From Nesterenkonia sp. (GTDB taxonomy: Bacteria; Actinomycetota; Actinomycetes; Actinomycetales; Micrococcaceae), in the NCBI RefSeq assembly GCF_029265375.1, contig NZ_JAJUJJ010000016.1:1-64000 (forward strand): 64,000 bases of DNA, given 5' to 3'. The position numbers were made by a program, and so were the translations under genes. Numbering within the stretch: position 1 is the first letter of the stretch; each line of letters opens with the position of its first letter. The notes under the pieces are model-generated. The model saw only the letters and a list, made by a program, of their open reading frames with translations, made no database searches and was not told the DNA's origin. Shown here one piece after another: positions 15,542-24,526 of the stretch.

Positions 15542-17122
15542 ATGAGCCAGACCTTCACGCTCCCCGACGTCGGCGAAGGACTCACCGAAGCGGAGATCGT
15601 CTCTTGGCGTGTGCAGGTCGGAGACACGGTGGCGGTCAATGACATCGTCTGCGAGATCGAGACCGCCAAGTCGCTGGTGGAGCTGCCGATCCCCTTCGCC
15701 GGTACAGTGGACGAGCTGGTCGCCGCTGAGGGGGACACCGTCGAAGTGGGCCAGCCGCTGATCCGGATCCGGGACGCCGCAGGAGCCGACGACGACGCCG
15801 GAGACGACGCCGGAGGAGCCGACGGCGCAGCCCGCGCCGCTGCAGAGGACGAATCCGCCACACGGGATTCAGGCGCACAGGACTCAGAGGCGCAGGACGC
15901 AGCCGCGCAGGACTCAGCCGCACCGGGCGCAGCCACCCAGGACCCAGCCGCACCGGGGGCAGCCACCCAGGGGGCAGCCGCACAGCCCGCCGCTGAGACC
16001 AGCGAGCGGCCCGCCGCAGATTCGCCCATCGTAGAGGACTCTGACCAGCAGGCCCTGGTGGGCTCCGGGCCCAAGGCGGATGCGGCCAAGCACCGGCCGC
16101 GCCTGCGTCCCACCGAGCTGGACCTGGTCGAGGTCTCCGACCTGGATCCGCCGACGCCGGCCGCTCCGGCGGCGGGACTGCAGGCCGGCGATATAGCCGA
16201 GATGGTCGCCAAGGCCTCACCCCCGGTGCGGGCTCTGGCCAAACGGCTCGGAGTGGCCGTCTGGGACCTGGTGGGCTCGGGCCGCAACGGCCAGATCACC
16301 CGAGCAGACGTGGAGCGCCAAGCCCAGCAGCGCAGCGGACAGGGCAAGGCCGGCCGCAGCCGTGCTGCCGGCGCCGCGGCGCCAGGCCCGCACGGTGGGC
16401 TGCCGAGCCAGACCGGACTGCTCTACGACGGCCCCCGCGAGGAGAAGGTCCAGGTCCGCGGAGTCCGCAAGGCCACCGCGCTCAACGTCTCCGCCTCCGC
16501 CTCCACCGTTCCGCATGTCTCAGTGTTCAAAGAGATCGACGTCAGCCGCACTATGGACCTGCGCCGGCGCCTTCGCGACCAGCCTGAGTACCAGGACGTG
16601 AGCGTCTCGCCGCTTCTGTTCGCCGCCAAGGCGATCATCTGGGCCGTCCGGCGGCACCCGCAGGTCAACGCCTCCTGGCATGAGACCCACTACACGCTGC
16701 GCAACTACGTCAACCTGGGAATCGCCGCGGCCACCCCGCGCGGACTGGTGGTGCCGGTGATCCACGAGGCCCACACCTACAGCACCCTCGGACTCGCCGC
16801 AGCCATCACCGAGCTGACCAGCGACGCCCGCGAAGGGCGCACCACTCCGGCCGAGATGCAGGGCGGGACCATCTCCATCACCAATATCGGACCGCTCGGC
16901 CTGGACCTCGGCACACCCATCCTGCCTCCGGGCCAGGCGGCGATCGTGGTGCTGGGCGCTGTGCGCACCAAGCCGTGGGTGGTCGAGGGTCAGGTGGTGC
17001 CGCGGCAGGTGATGACCGTCGGCGGCTCCTTCGACCACCGGCTCATCGACGGCGACCTGGCCGGCGCATTCATCAGCGACGTCGCAGCCGTTCTGGAAGA
17101 GCCCGGGCTGCTGCTGGACTGA
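15542..17122 (+). CDS. 2-oxoacid dehydrogenase E2 component (dihydrolipoamide acyltransferase)
   Basis: A 526-residue acyltransferase core of the complex. Residues 1-80 form one lipoyl domain with the lipoylated Lys43 in EIETAKSLVEL. Residues 80-165 are a flexible Ala/Asp/Pro linker with short repeats (AAPGAATQ twice). The peripheral subunit-binding domain lies around residues 223-260 (PPVRALAKRLGVAVWDLVGSGRNGQITRADVE). The catalytic domain carries the active-site His499 in SFDHRLIDGDLAG. The start follows AAGGAGGCATACCC. It moves the acyl group from E1 to CoA. There is a single lipoyl domain, as in branched-chain enzymes and some actinobacterial pyruvate complexes. Confidence 0.93.
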   Translation: MSQTFTLPDVGEGLTEAEIVSWRVQVGDTVAVNDIVCEIETAKSLVELPIPFAGTVDELVAAEGDTVEVGQPLIRIRDAAGADDDAGDDAGGADGAARAAAEDESATRDSGAQDSEAQDAAAQDSAAPGAATQDPAAPGAATQGAAAQPAAETSERPAADSPIVEDSDQQALVGSGPKADAAKHRPRLRPTELDLVEVSDLDPPTPAAPAAGLQAGDIAEMVAKASPPVRALAKRLGVAVWDLVGSGRNGQITRADVERQAQQRSGQGKAGRSRAAGAAAPGPHGGLPSQTGLLYDGPREEKVQVRGVRKATALNVSASASTVPHVSVFKEIDVSRTMDLRRRLRDQPEYQDVSVSPLLFAAKAIIWAVRRHPQVNASWHETHYTLRNYVNLGIAAATPRGLVVPVIHEAHTYSTLGLAAAITELTSDAREGRTTPAEMQGGTISITNIGPLGLDLGTPILPPGQAAIVVLGAVRTKPWVVEGQVVPRQVMTVGGSFDHRLIDGDLAGAFISDVAAVLEEPGLLLD

Positions 17123-17167
17123 ACCCTGGGGCTTTCGGACTGATCACCGTGGCGACCGGGTCCCAGC

Positions 17168-17890
17168 TCAGTCCCGGCGGATCTCGGTGAGCCTCAGCGG
17201 AGTCTCATCGGCCAGCCCCCAGTGCGCGGCCAACGGGGTATCGCCGACCATGACCTCCGCCGCAGTGGTGCCGGTGGCCGCACGCGCAGTGGCCTCAATC
17301 TGCATGGCCACCCGCCACGCTTCGCAGGAGTCCCGTGCCACCGGCACGTCGCTGAGCGCAACGGTCACGGTCTCGCCGGAGACCTCCACCGATTCCACCT
17401 GCACCTCACTGGAGAGCCCCAACGGATTGCCGAAGGCGGGCCTGCCGATCCCCGAGGAGTCCAGGCTCAGCAGGTACTCCAATGCGGAGCGGGCCGGATC
17501 GTCAGTGACCGTGGGCACGGTCTGGACCACCGAGACCGTGTTCCCGCAGCCGAAGCTGTCGCTGCGGGCAACCTCCGTCTGATGGGGACGGGGCGCGTTC
17601 TGCTGCCCCGGGTATCCCGGCCCGGACTGCGGCTCCACAATGCGGCCGTCCTCCCCGATCGGGGCGATCTCATTGTGCCCGGCTGGGCTGATCAGCCCGA
17701 TGGGCAGCGCCACGGTCTCGTCGTCGTCGAACTCCGGCTCCGGAATCGGATCCTGATTCTGCTGCTCCTGGCCGTCCTGGCCCGCGTCTTCCTGCGGTGC
17801 AGAGGAATCCGGAGAGCAGGCTGAGGTCAGCAGCGCAGCACACAGCGCCGCAGCACCGGCTGCCCGCCAAGCCCGGGGGGTCCACATCAT
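17168..17890 (-). CDS. GerMN-domain-like lipoprotein
   Basis: A 240-residue exported lipoprotein: positively charged N-terminus, hydrophobic span, and a lipobox ending at Cys25 (LLTSAC). A Gln/Asp/Glu-rich linker follows, then a domain of about 120 residues (RSALEYLLSL ... VQVESVEVSGETVTVALSDV ... AWRVAMQIEATARA) that resembles the GerMN sporulation/germination domain found in many actinobacterial lipoproteins. The start at the ATG with first base 17890 is chosen because TATCCT lies exactly six bases upstream, in the leaderless promoter pattern of this window; an ORF extension upstream lacks a signal peptide at its start. Role at the cell surface unknown. Confidence 0.75.
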   Translation of the reverse strand: MMWTPRAWRAAGAAALCAALLTSACSPDSSAPQEDAGQDGQEQQNQDPIPEPEFDDDETVALPIGLISPAGHNEIAPIGEDGRIVEPQSGPGYPGQQNAPRPHQTEVARSDSFGCGNTVSVVQTVPTVTDDPARSALEYLLSLDSSGIGRPAFGNPLGLSSEVQVESVEVSGETVTVALSDVPVARDSCEAWRVAMQIEATARAATGTTAAEVMVGDTPLAAHWGLADETPLRLTEIRRD

Positions 17891-17985
17891 TGCTTCAGGA
17901 TACGAGCCGGCGATCAGCAGCCGCCAATCGGCCCTCACCGCGGTCATGCGGCTGCGGTGCGCAGCCTCTCCGGTAGGCTGAGATT

Positions 17986-18831
17986 ATGCCTATCCGGAAC
18001 CGTCGCGCCGCCGCGCTGCCCGCCAAACTTTCCCGGTCCTGGCTGCTGATCAACGCGGCCAAGGAGCAGGACTACGCGCCGGGGCTGGCCAGCGAGGCGG
18101 ACTCGGTGATCTTCGACCTGGAAGCCTCGGTCCCGGATGAGAAGAAGGCGCAGGCGCGGGAGTCGGTGATGCAGGCTCTCAACGGAGGCATGACCGCCTG
18201 GGTGCGGATCAGCCCCACCCACAGCGAGCACTGGGAACATGACGTGGCGGTCCTGGCCTCCGCCGACGGTCTGCGCGGGGTGATGCTGGCAGAGACGGAG
18301 CGTGCCGACCAGGTCACCTACACTGCCATGCGGCTGCGGGCCGGCACGCCGGTGATCGCGCTGATCGAATCCGCCCTGGGCGTGGAGAACGCCACCCAGA
18401 TCGCCTCCGCCCCAGGAACGTTCCGGCTGGCATTCGGCACCAATGACTTCCGCAAGGACGTCGGCGTCTCCTCCGACCCCATGGCGCTGGCCTATGCCCG
18501 CTCCCGCCTGGTCATCGCCTCACGGGTTGGCGGGCTGCCCGGTGCCATCGACGGGCCCACCGAGGCCGATGCGGACGAGCGCACCATCGCCGAGGCCTGC
18601 CGGGTCACCGCGGAGATGGGCATGACCGGCAAACTCTCCCTCAACCGAGCCCAGGTGGAGCTGGTCAACCAGGGACTGAGCCCCTCGGAGGACGAGGTCG
18701 CCTGGGCGCGTGAGCTCATCGAAGCCCACGAACGCGGAGCATCCATAGGCGACGGCTCCTATCTGCCGCGGCTGGCGCGTGCTCAGAAGATCGCCTCCCT
18801 GGCGGACTCCTACGGCCTGTGGAACGCCTGA
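17986..18831 (+). CDS. CitE-like HpcH/HpaI-family aldolase/lyase
   Basis: A 281-residue TIM-barrel lyase of the citrate lyase beta-subunit superfamily, which cleaves or condenses CoA esters such as malyl- or citramalyl-CoA. The Glu and Asp metal-site region is seen in DSVIFDLEASVPDEKK, and IALIESALGVENATQIA and LAFGTNDFRKDVG are characteristic. A TAGGCT box six bases before the ATG and absence of a Shine-Dalgarno sequence indicate a leaderless transcript. The next gene, 44 bases downstream, is an enoyl-CoA hydratase-family enzyme, consistent with joint CoA-ester metabolism. Confidence 0.85.
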   Translation: MPIRNRRAAALPAKLSRSWLLINAAKEQDYAPGLASEADSVIFDLEASVPDEKKAQARESVMQALNGGMTAWVRISPTHSEHWEHDVAVLASADGLRGVMLAETERADQVTYTAMRLRAGTPVIALIESALGVENATQIASAPGTFRLAFGTNDFRKDVGVSSDPMALAYARSRLVIASRVGGLPGAIDGPTEADADERTIAEACRVTAEMGMTGKLSLNRAQVELVNQGLSPSEDEVAWARELIEAHERGASIGDGSYLPRLARAQKIASLADSYGLWNA

Positions 18832-18875
18832 TGTAGCCTGTGTCTCACGGTCGGCGTCGATGTGAGGAGGCTTGG

Positions 18876-19979
18876 ATGGGCAGGGAGACCTATACCGGAG
18901 ATGTGGCCTTTGAGGTGCGGGGACACCTTGGCCTGATCACATTGAACAGGCCCAAGGCGCTGAATTCCCTGACCCAGCTGATGTGCGAGTCCATCACCAT
19001 CCAGCTGCAGGACTGGGCCCAGGACGACGACGTCGCCCAGGTGCTCATCCGCGGGGCGGGGGACCGGGGCCTGTGCGCCGGTGGGGATGTGGCCAGCATC
19101 TACCGTGACATGGTGGAGCTGCAGGACCACGACGGCGGCCCGCTGCTGCCAGACGGTACGCCGGCCTACCGCGCCGCGTTCCCCGGGGAAGAGTTCTTTG
19201 CGCTGGAGTACGCGATGAACCTGACCATCGCGGAATACCCCAAGCCGTTCATCGCCCTGATGGATGGTGTGGTCCTCGGCGGCGGGGTGGGTGTGTCTGC
19301 CCACGGCTCCCACCGCATCGTCACCGAACGCAGCCGCATCGGCATGCCGGAGACCACTATCGGTTTCTCCCCGGATGTGGGCGGCAGCTATCTGCTCTCC
19401 CGGGCGCCGGGCGCGCTGGGGGTCCATGTGGGCATCACCGGAATGCATGTCGGTGCCGCCGACGCGATCCACCTGGGCCTGGCCGACGCCTTCATCAGCT
19501 CCGAACAGCTGGAGGACCTCACCCAAGAGCTCACCCACCAGCGCGTGGACCAGGTGCTGGCCCAGCGTGCTGCAGACCCCGGCCCTGCTGCATTGGCGGA
19601 GGCGGACTGGATTGACCAGGCCTATGGGCACCAGGACGTGGAGGATGTGGTCGCCCAGCTGCAGCAGCTCGGCGAGAATGTGCCCGAGGCCGCTGAGACC
19701 GCGGAGCTTCTGCAGACGAAATCACCCACTATGGTCAAGGTCGCCTTCCGGGCGATCCGTGCCGCCGCGGAGCTGACGCTGGAGGGTGCACTGAGCCAGG
19801 AGTACACGATCGCGGTGCATGCTCTTCGCTCCCACGACTTCCGGGAGGGCATTCGTGCCCAGATCATTGAGAAGGACCGCAGCCCGCGCTGGCGCCCGGC
19901 GTCGCTGGAGGAGGTCGACGATGACCTGGTCTCCCACTACTTCACCCCAGTGCCGGGCAAGCTGCTGAACCTGCGGTGA
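18876..19979 (+). CDS. enoyl-CoA hydratase/isomerase family protein, probable 3-hydroxyisobutyryl-CoA hydrolase
   Basis: A 367-residue crotonase-fold enzyme. The oxyanion-hole motifs are ITLNRPKALNSL, GAGDRGLCAGGDVASIY and MDGVVLGGGVGVSAHGSHRIVTE, and MPETTIGFSPDVGGSYLLSR carries the Glu and Asp typical of the 3-hydroxyisobutyryl-CoA hydrolase branch, which releases 3-hydroxyisobutyrate during valine breakdown. The length, about 100 residues more than plain hydratases, also fits that branch. GAGGAGG lies upstream of the ATG 18876. It is likely transcribed with the CitE-like gene and followed by a DUF1648 protein. Confidence 0.85.
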   Translation: MGRETYTGDVAFEVRGHLGLITLNRPKALNSLTQLMCESITIQLQDWAQDDDVAQVLIRGAGDRGLCAGGDVASIYRDMVELQDHDGGPLLPDGTPAYRAAFPGEEFFALEYAMNLTIAEYPKPFIALMDGVVLGGGVGVSAHGSHRIVTERSRIGMPETTIGFSPDVGGSYLLSRAPGALGVHVGITGMHVGAADAIHLGLADAFISSEQLEDLTQELTHQRVDQVLAQRAADPGPAALAEADWIDQAYGHQDVEDVVAQLQQLGENVPEAAETAELLQTKSPTMVKVAFRAIRAAAELTLEGALSQEYTIAVHALRSHDFREGIRAQIIEKDRSPRWRPASLEEVDDDLVSHYFTPVPGKLLNLR

Positions 19980-20014
19980 TCATCCCGGCGCAGGACGCAC
20001 AGGAGGGACCAGCT

Positions 20015-20599
20015 GTGGCAGAGACTCACGACCCCGGAAAGAAGGTGGCCACCAGCTACCAGCAGGCGGTGGCTGAGAAGATTCCGCTGCGTGAGGCGGA
20101 CGGGACGCTGAGCTATCCGTCCGCCGCCGGCAGTCCGCGGCCGGATGTCCGCCTGGACCCTCTGCACCGGGGTCTGCGTCTGCTCAGCGCAGCAGTGCCT
20201 GTGGGGGTGAGCCTCTATGCGGGGGCACGCCTGCCGGCGACGCCGGAGCAGATCCCGGTGCACTTTGGGTTTGACGGCTCGGTGTCCCGGTACGGCTCCC
20301 CATGGGAGGGTCTGGGTGCGCTGCTCCTGCTGACCCTGCTGGCCGTAGGGCTGGCAGTGCTCAGCCGCTATCCGCACCGCTTCAATTATCCGTTCCTCCT
20401 CACCGAGCACAACGTGCAGCGCCAGTACCGCAATGCCGCCCAGATGATGGTCTGGCTCGCTCTGAGCACGGCTGTGATCTCGGTGGGAACGGCGAACGTC
20501 TGGTTCGGCATCTCGGGACTGCATATCCTCTGGCTGGGAGTCGTCATGATGGTGGGTACCACCGCGGTGTTCGTCCTGCGGATGGTGCGGATGAAGTAG
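20015..20599 (+). CDS. DUF1648 membrane protein
   Basis: A 194-residue protein with a soluble N-terminus of about 55 residues, then three or four membrane spans. LPATPEQIPVHFGFDGSVSRYGSPWE is the hallmark of the DUF1648 domain found in many Gram-positive membrane proteins of unknown role. The start is the GTG at 20015, with AGGAGG (20001-20006) eight bases upstream, rather than the earlier frame opening that overlaps the previous stop. Confidence 0.8.
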   Translation: MAETHDPGKKVATSYQQAVAEKIPLREADGTLSYPSAAGSPRPDVRLDPLHRGLRLLSAAVPVGVSLYAGARLPATPEQIPVHFGFDGSVSRYGSPWEGLGALLLLTLLAVGLAVLSRYPHRFNYPFLLTEHNVQRQYRNAAQMMVWLALSTAVISVGTANVWFGISGLHILWLGVVMMVGTTAVFVLRMVRMK

Positions 20600-20708
20600 C
20601 TGCGGGGCCCGGGACTATCGGGGGACCCCGGGTCCCTGTATATGATCTGTGAAGAAGCTGTGTGCCCAGATCGGGTGCGCAGAGGCCGGAGCCGCTGCGG
20701 GAGGATGC

Positions 20709-21491
20709 ATGGAGACCACGCCGGGCTCTGCCTCGCTGCGCATCTCCTCCCCAGTGCTGATCCTTGCGGGCCCTTCACCGGCCACGAATGAGCTGACCCA
20801 GCGGCTGCGCAGCATGGATGTCAAGGTCCTGCAGGCTCCCAGTGCGGCGGCCGCCCGTGAGCTGGCAGAGGAGGAGTCGCCCCGTCTGCTGGTCTGCGAC
20901 GCCCGTCTGGCGCGGCGGATACCGGAGCTGGACGCGGCCCTGGAGGCCATTCGCAACACCGACGATCAGGTGGCCGTGCTGGCGTGGTTCGACGCCGACA
21001 CCCCGGATGAGGACATTTTAGGAGTCTGCCGGCCCATCGATGATCATATGGCCGGCAGCATCGCGGTGGATGAGTCGCTGCGCAGGCTGCATTTCCTCAG
21101 CGGCAGGCTGCCGGAGCGACGGGAGGGTGAGCGTCTGGTGGTCGGTGACCTAGAGCTGGACACCACCAGCCGGACCGTGACCCGAGCGGGTGTGGACATT
21201 GATCTCTCCGACACTGAGTTCCGCCTTCTGCGGCTGCTGATGCGGCATGCGCGCACAGTGCTGCCGAAGTCGCAGATTCTTCAGGAGGTCTGGGAGTACG
21301 AGTTCGCCGGCCAGGCCAATATTGTCGAGCTCTACATCAGCTATGTGCGCAAGAAGATCGAAGCGGACTGGCCGCGGATGATCCACACAGTTCGCGGAGC
21401 AGGCTATGTGCTGCGCCCGGCCGCGGCGGACCACGCCGCGCAGCAGGAGCAGGACGGAGAGTCCTCCGACGGCGGCGAGGGTCAGGAGTAG
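20709..21491 (+). CDS. orphan winged-helix response-regulator-like protein
   Basis: A 260-residue regulator. The C-terminal half is a clear OmpR/PhoB winged helix: LVVGDLELDTTSRTVTRAG, LSDTEFRLLRLLMRHARTVLPKSQILQEVWEYEF and NIVELYISYVRKKI ... IHTVRGAGYVLRP. The N-terminal half resembles a receiver domain but lacks the acidic pair and the conserved Lys; only an Asp in LLVCDARLARRI is left in the phospho-acceptor place. No sensor kinase lies nearby. It is therefore likely to act without phosphorylation or through protein contacts. The start at the ATG 20709 has GGGAGG upstream; an earlier GTG (20649) would add an odd Cys/Ala-rich leader. Confidence 0.83.
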   Translation: METTPGSASLRISSPVLILAGPSPATNELTQRLRSMDVKVLQAPSAAAARELAEEESPRLLVCDARLARRIPELDAALEAIRNTDDQVAVLAWFDADTPDEDILGVCRPIDDHMAGSIAVDESLRRLHFLSGRLPERREGERLVVGDLELDTTSRTVTRAGVDIDLSDTEFRLLRLLMRHARTVLPKSQILQEVWEYEFAGQANIVELYISYVRKKIEADWPRMIHTVRGAGYVLRPAAADHAAQQEQDGESSDGGEGQE

Positions 21492-21497
21492 AGCGGC

Positions 21498-22643
21498 TCA
21501 GCGGTCCCGCCGGAGCATCAGCATGCTCGCCCGGTGGGTCAGCAGCACCGCCAGAAGGCCCATCGCCGCGGCCCCGAAGGCAAGCACTCCGGCCCATAGA
21601 GCGCGTCCGTCCCCCGTCTGCGCCAGCTCACCAGGGTCTGCGGCGGCATCGTCCCGCTCGGCGGCGTTCGGCTCGTCGTCCTCCTCAGGCTCCGAACTGA
21701 CCTCGGAGGGGCCACTGGCGTCTGAGCCGGGCCCGATCTCATTCCACGGGCTGCCCGGCACCGGGAGCGGGGACAGGCCCTCCTGCTCAGATCCGCCATG
21801 CGGCGTGCCCGGAACGCTGGGGCCCTCCGGCGCAACGGTGGTCGGCTCACCGGCCGGCGGAGAGGTGGGGAACTCCGTGACGCCCTGCCCGTCGGTGGGG
21901 TCCTGCTTACCGGTGGGATCGGGTGGGGTCGTGGCACTCGGCTGGTCGGTGGGGTCCGGCTCGGTGGGCGTGGGTACGGGGGTGGGCGACGGCGATTCGG
22001 TGCCGTAAACGGTGAAGATCACCTGAGCTTCCGCCTCCTCGCCCTCTGGCGGAGTGGCGACAACGGTGAACGTGTCCTGCGGGGTGCCATAGGCCTCCGC
22101 GGGAGCGGTGTAGGTCAGCTGATTGCCGGAGAGCTCAACGCTTCCGCCGATCTGCGACTGGCTGTTGCCCAGACCCAGCGTGGCCTCTTCCGTGGTGTAG
22201 CAGGTCAGGGTGACGGTCTCACCCGGATCCACGCCGGCGCGCCCGTCGCTGTCGCAGGTGACTGCAAGCGCACCGGTGGTCTCGCCTGCGTCGTCATAGT
22301 CGTCCTCGTCAGCATCCTCCCCATCGGTCTCGCCGGGGGTGGGCGAGGGCGACTCACCGGTGGGGTCTCCCTCACCCGGAGTATCCGGCGGGGTGCTGGT
22401 GGGATCCTCCGGGCTGGGCTCAGTTGTGCCGTTATCCGGCGTGGGCTCAGTGGTGGCCTGGGAGTCCAGGGTGTTGTTCGGATCCGGGTCCGCGGTCTCC
22501 TGCGAGTCAGTGGGGGAGGGGCCGGTCGGGTCCGGGTCCAGCGTGGACGCGTAGGTCGCGGAGGCAGCGCTGATCGTCAGTCCTACCGCCAGTGCCAGGG
22601 CAGCACAGGACCGCAGAGTTCGCTCGCCCGCTGCAGAGACCAC
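21498..22643 (-). CDS. LAxTG-type sortase-anchored surface protein
   Basis: A 381-residue secreted protein. It has a signal peptide (LRSCAALALAVGLTISAASATYA), a long Pro/Thr/Ser/Asp/Glu-rich stalk, a small central beta-rich domain at about 125-215 with two Cys residues (VTCDSDGRAGVDPGETVTLTC), a second low-complexity stalk, then the sorting signal LAQTGDG, a membrane span and a short Arg-rich tail. LAxTG is the substrate motif known for class E sortases of high-GC Gram-positive bacteria. It starts at a GTG; TAGACT sits exactly six bases upstream, so it is probably leaderless. No sortase gene is in the window. The stalk is coded by a repetitive GGGTC/CGGTG-rich sequence. Confidence 0.82.
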   Translation of the reverse strand: MVSAAGERTLRSCAALALAVGLTISAASATYASTLDPDPTGPSPTDSQETADPDPNNTLDSQATTEPTPDNGTTEPSPEDPTSTPPDTPGEGDPTGESPSPTPGETDGEDADEDDYDDAGETTGALAVTCDSDGRAGVDPGETVTLTCYTTEEATLGLGNSQSQIGGSVELSGNQLTYTAPAEAYGTPQDTFTVVATPPEGEEAEAQVIFTVYGTESPSPTPVPTPTEPDPTDQPSATTPPDPTGKQDPTDGQGVTEFPTSPPAGEPTTVAPEGPSVPGTPHGGSEQEGLSPLPVPGSPWNEIGPGSDASGPSEVSSEPEEDDEPNAAERDDAAADPGELAQTGDGRALWAGVLAFGAAAMGLLAVLLTHRASMLMLRRDR

Positions 22644-22720
22644 TGGGACAGTCTAGGCCATGGGTGCAAGCCGCTCCGCAGGCGCGGCGGGGCGGCCTGC
22701 ACCCGGTCGCGGACCGGCGC

Positions 22721-23725
22721 TCAGGCCAGGCGCTCCGGCGGGGACTTGGTCAGCGCAGGGTCGTTCTGGGCCAGGTGCCCGACGACCTCGTCGATCGCCG
22801 TCATCGTGTCCTGGTCCAGAGTGACGCCGGCCGCGGCCACATTGGAGGCGATCTGCTCGGGACGTGAGGCGCCCACCAGTGCAGAGGCCACATTGGAGTT
22901 CTGCAGCACCCAGGCGATGGCCAGTTGAGCGGGGGTCAGCCCGTGGTCCGAGGCGATCGGGACCAGCTTCTGCACCGCTTCGAGAATCTCTTCGGTCAGG
23001 TACTTCTCAATGAACTGGGCTCCGCCGTCCTTGTCCGCGGCCCGCGAGCCCTCCGGCCACGGCTGGCCCGGCAGGTACTTGCCGGTCAGCACGCCCTGGG
23101 CGATCGGGGACCAGACGATCTGACTGATGCCCAGCTCCTCAGAGGCCGGAATCACCTCCGGCTCGATCACCCGCCACAGCATGTTGTACTGCGGCTGGTT
23201 GGAGATCAGCTGGATCCCCAGCTCCTGGGCCAGTGCGTGGCCGGCGCGCAGCTGCTCGGCAGTCCACTCGGAGACTCCGATGTAGAGCGCCTTGCCGGAG
23301 CGGACCACGTCGGCGAAGGCCTGCATGGTCTCTTCCAGCGGCGTCTCATAGTCATAGCGGTGGGCCTGGTAGAGGTCCACATAGTCGGTGCCCAGACGCT
23401 TGAGGGAGCCGTTGATGGACTCCATGATGTGCTTGCGGCTCAGGCCGGTGTCATTGTGGCCCTTGGGGCCGGTGGGGAAGTAGACCTTGGTGAAGATCTC
23501 CAGGGACTCTCGCCGCTGCCCGGCCAGCGCGTCGCCGAGCACCTGCTCGGCCACTGTGTTGGCGTAGACGTCGGCGGTGTCGAAAGTGGTGATGCCCGCC
23601 TCCAGGGCCGCGTGCACGCAGGAGGTGGCGACGTCGTTCTCAATCTGGGAACCGTGGGTCAGCCAGTTGCCGTAGGTGATGGAAGAGATCTTCAGCCCGC
23701 TGTTGCCGAGGTACCTGAACTCCAC
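22721..23725 (-). CDS. aldo/keto reductase (Kv-beta-like family)
   Basis: A 334-residue NADPH-dependent oxidoreductase of the AKR superfamily. MEFRYLGNSGLKISSITYGNW opens the barrel; DTADVYANTVAEQVLG carries the catalytic Tyr; YQAHRYDYETPLEETMQAFADVV and IGVSEWTAEQL are standard; ASALVGASRPEQIASN binds the NADP phosphate. Its similarity to the potassium-channel beta-subunit branch is clear, but the aldehyde or ketone substrate is unknown. Single gene, divergent from ferritin. Confidence 0.9.
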   Translation of the reverse strand: MEFRYLGNSGLKISSITYGNWLTHGSQIENDVATSCVHAALEAGITTFDTADVYANTVAEQVLGDALAGQRRESLEIFTKVYFPTGPKGHNDTGLSRKHIMESINGSLKRLGTDYVDLYQAHRYDYETPLEETMQAFADVVRSGKALYIGVSEWTAEQLRAGHALAQELGIQLISNQPQYNMLWRVIEPEVIPASEELGISQIVWSPIAQGVLTGKYLPGQPWPEGSRAADKDGGAQFIEKYLTEEILEAVQKLVPIASDHGLTPAQLAIAWVLQNSNVASALVGASRPEQIASNVAAAGVTLDQDTMTAIDEVVGHLAQNDPALTKSPPERLA

Positions 23726-23953
23726 GTTCGCTCGCTTCCCGTCTTATCCGTCTGGTTCTCTGTGCCGGGTAAGACCCGATCCTGCAGTATCCACCCTATC
23801 GCTGGTAAGGCTGTCCGAACAGATGCGCGCAGGTGTGCGGAAAATCCGGGCAGGAATGCCTCTCCTTCGTAGTCAGGGCGCGGTCGCCGGCGCTACAGTG
23901 GGCGGTGCACCCACCGGTCCCAGACGGTGCTGACACATCAGGAGTGATGACCT

Positions 23954-24475
23954 ATGGCAAAACTCACCGGAGAGTTGGAGCAGGCATTCAATCAACAGGT
24001 CACCTTGGAGCTGGAGGCCTCGATGGTCTATCGGCAGCTGGGTATTGAGATGGACGTGCTGGACCTTCCCGGCATCGCTTCGTGGTTCCGCGCCCAGGCG
24101 GATGAGGAAGTGGTGCACGCCAATAAGTTCATCGACCACATGACCGACCGTGGGGCCCACCCGCGGATCCAGGCGATTGAGGCCGTCACCGCCTCAGCCG
24201 GGTCGGTGCTGGAGGCGTTCCAGGCTTCCCTGGCGCATGAGGAGAAGGTCTCCGAAGCGATCCGCGGGCTCTACCGGCTGGCTCAGAAGCAGGGTGATAT
24301 TGACGCCCTGCCGCTGCTGAACTGGTTCATCGATGAGCAGTTGGAGGAGGAGGCGATGGTCTCAGAGCTCATCGGCAAGGTCAGGCTGATCGACGACGAC
24401 GGCCCGGGGCTGCTGCGTCTGGACGAGGAGCTGGGAGCCCGGGAGTCCCACGGCACGGAGGCAGACGCCGAGTAG
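23954..24475 (+). CDS. ferritin
   Basis: A 173-residue four-helix-bundle ferritin that stores iron as ferric mineral. Ferroxidase ligands expected in the family are visible: the Glu in VTLELEASMVYRQLG, the Glu and His of FRAQADEEVVHANKFIDHM, and Glu residues in WFIDEQLEEEAMVSELI. The last 15 residues are an acidic tail. GAGTGATG precedes the ATG. With manganese catalase it belongs to iron/peroxide control, but the two genes are 19 kb apart. Confidence 0.92.
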   Translation: MAKLTGELEQAFNQQVTLELEASMVYRQLGIEMDVLDLPGIASWFRAQADEEVVHANKFIDHMTDRGAHPRIQAIEAVTASAGSVLEAFQASLAHEEKVSEAIRGLYRLAQKQGDIDALPLLNWFIDEQLEEEAMVSELIGKVRLIDDDGPGLLRLDEELGARESHGTEADAE

Positions 24476-24526
24476 CCGGCCGGAGACGATGTGGCAGGTT
24501 ACTGGTCGGTCACTTAGCATGGCGAT

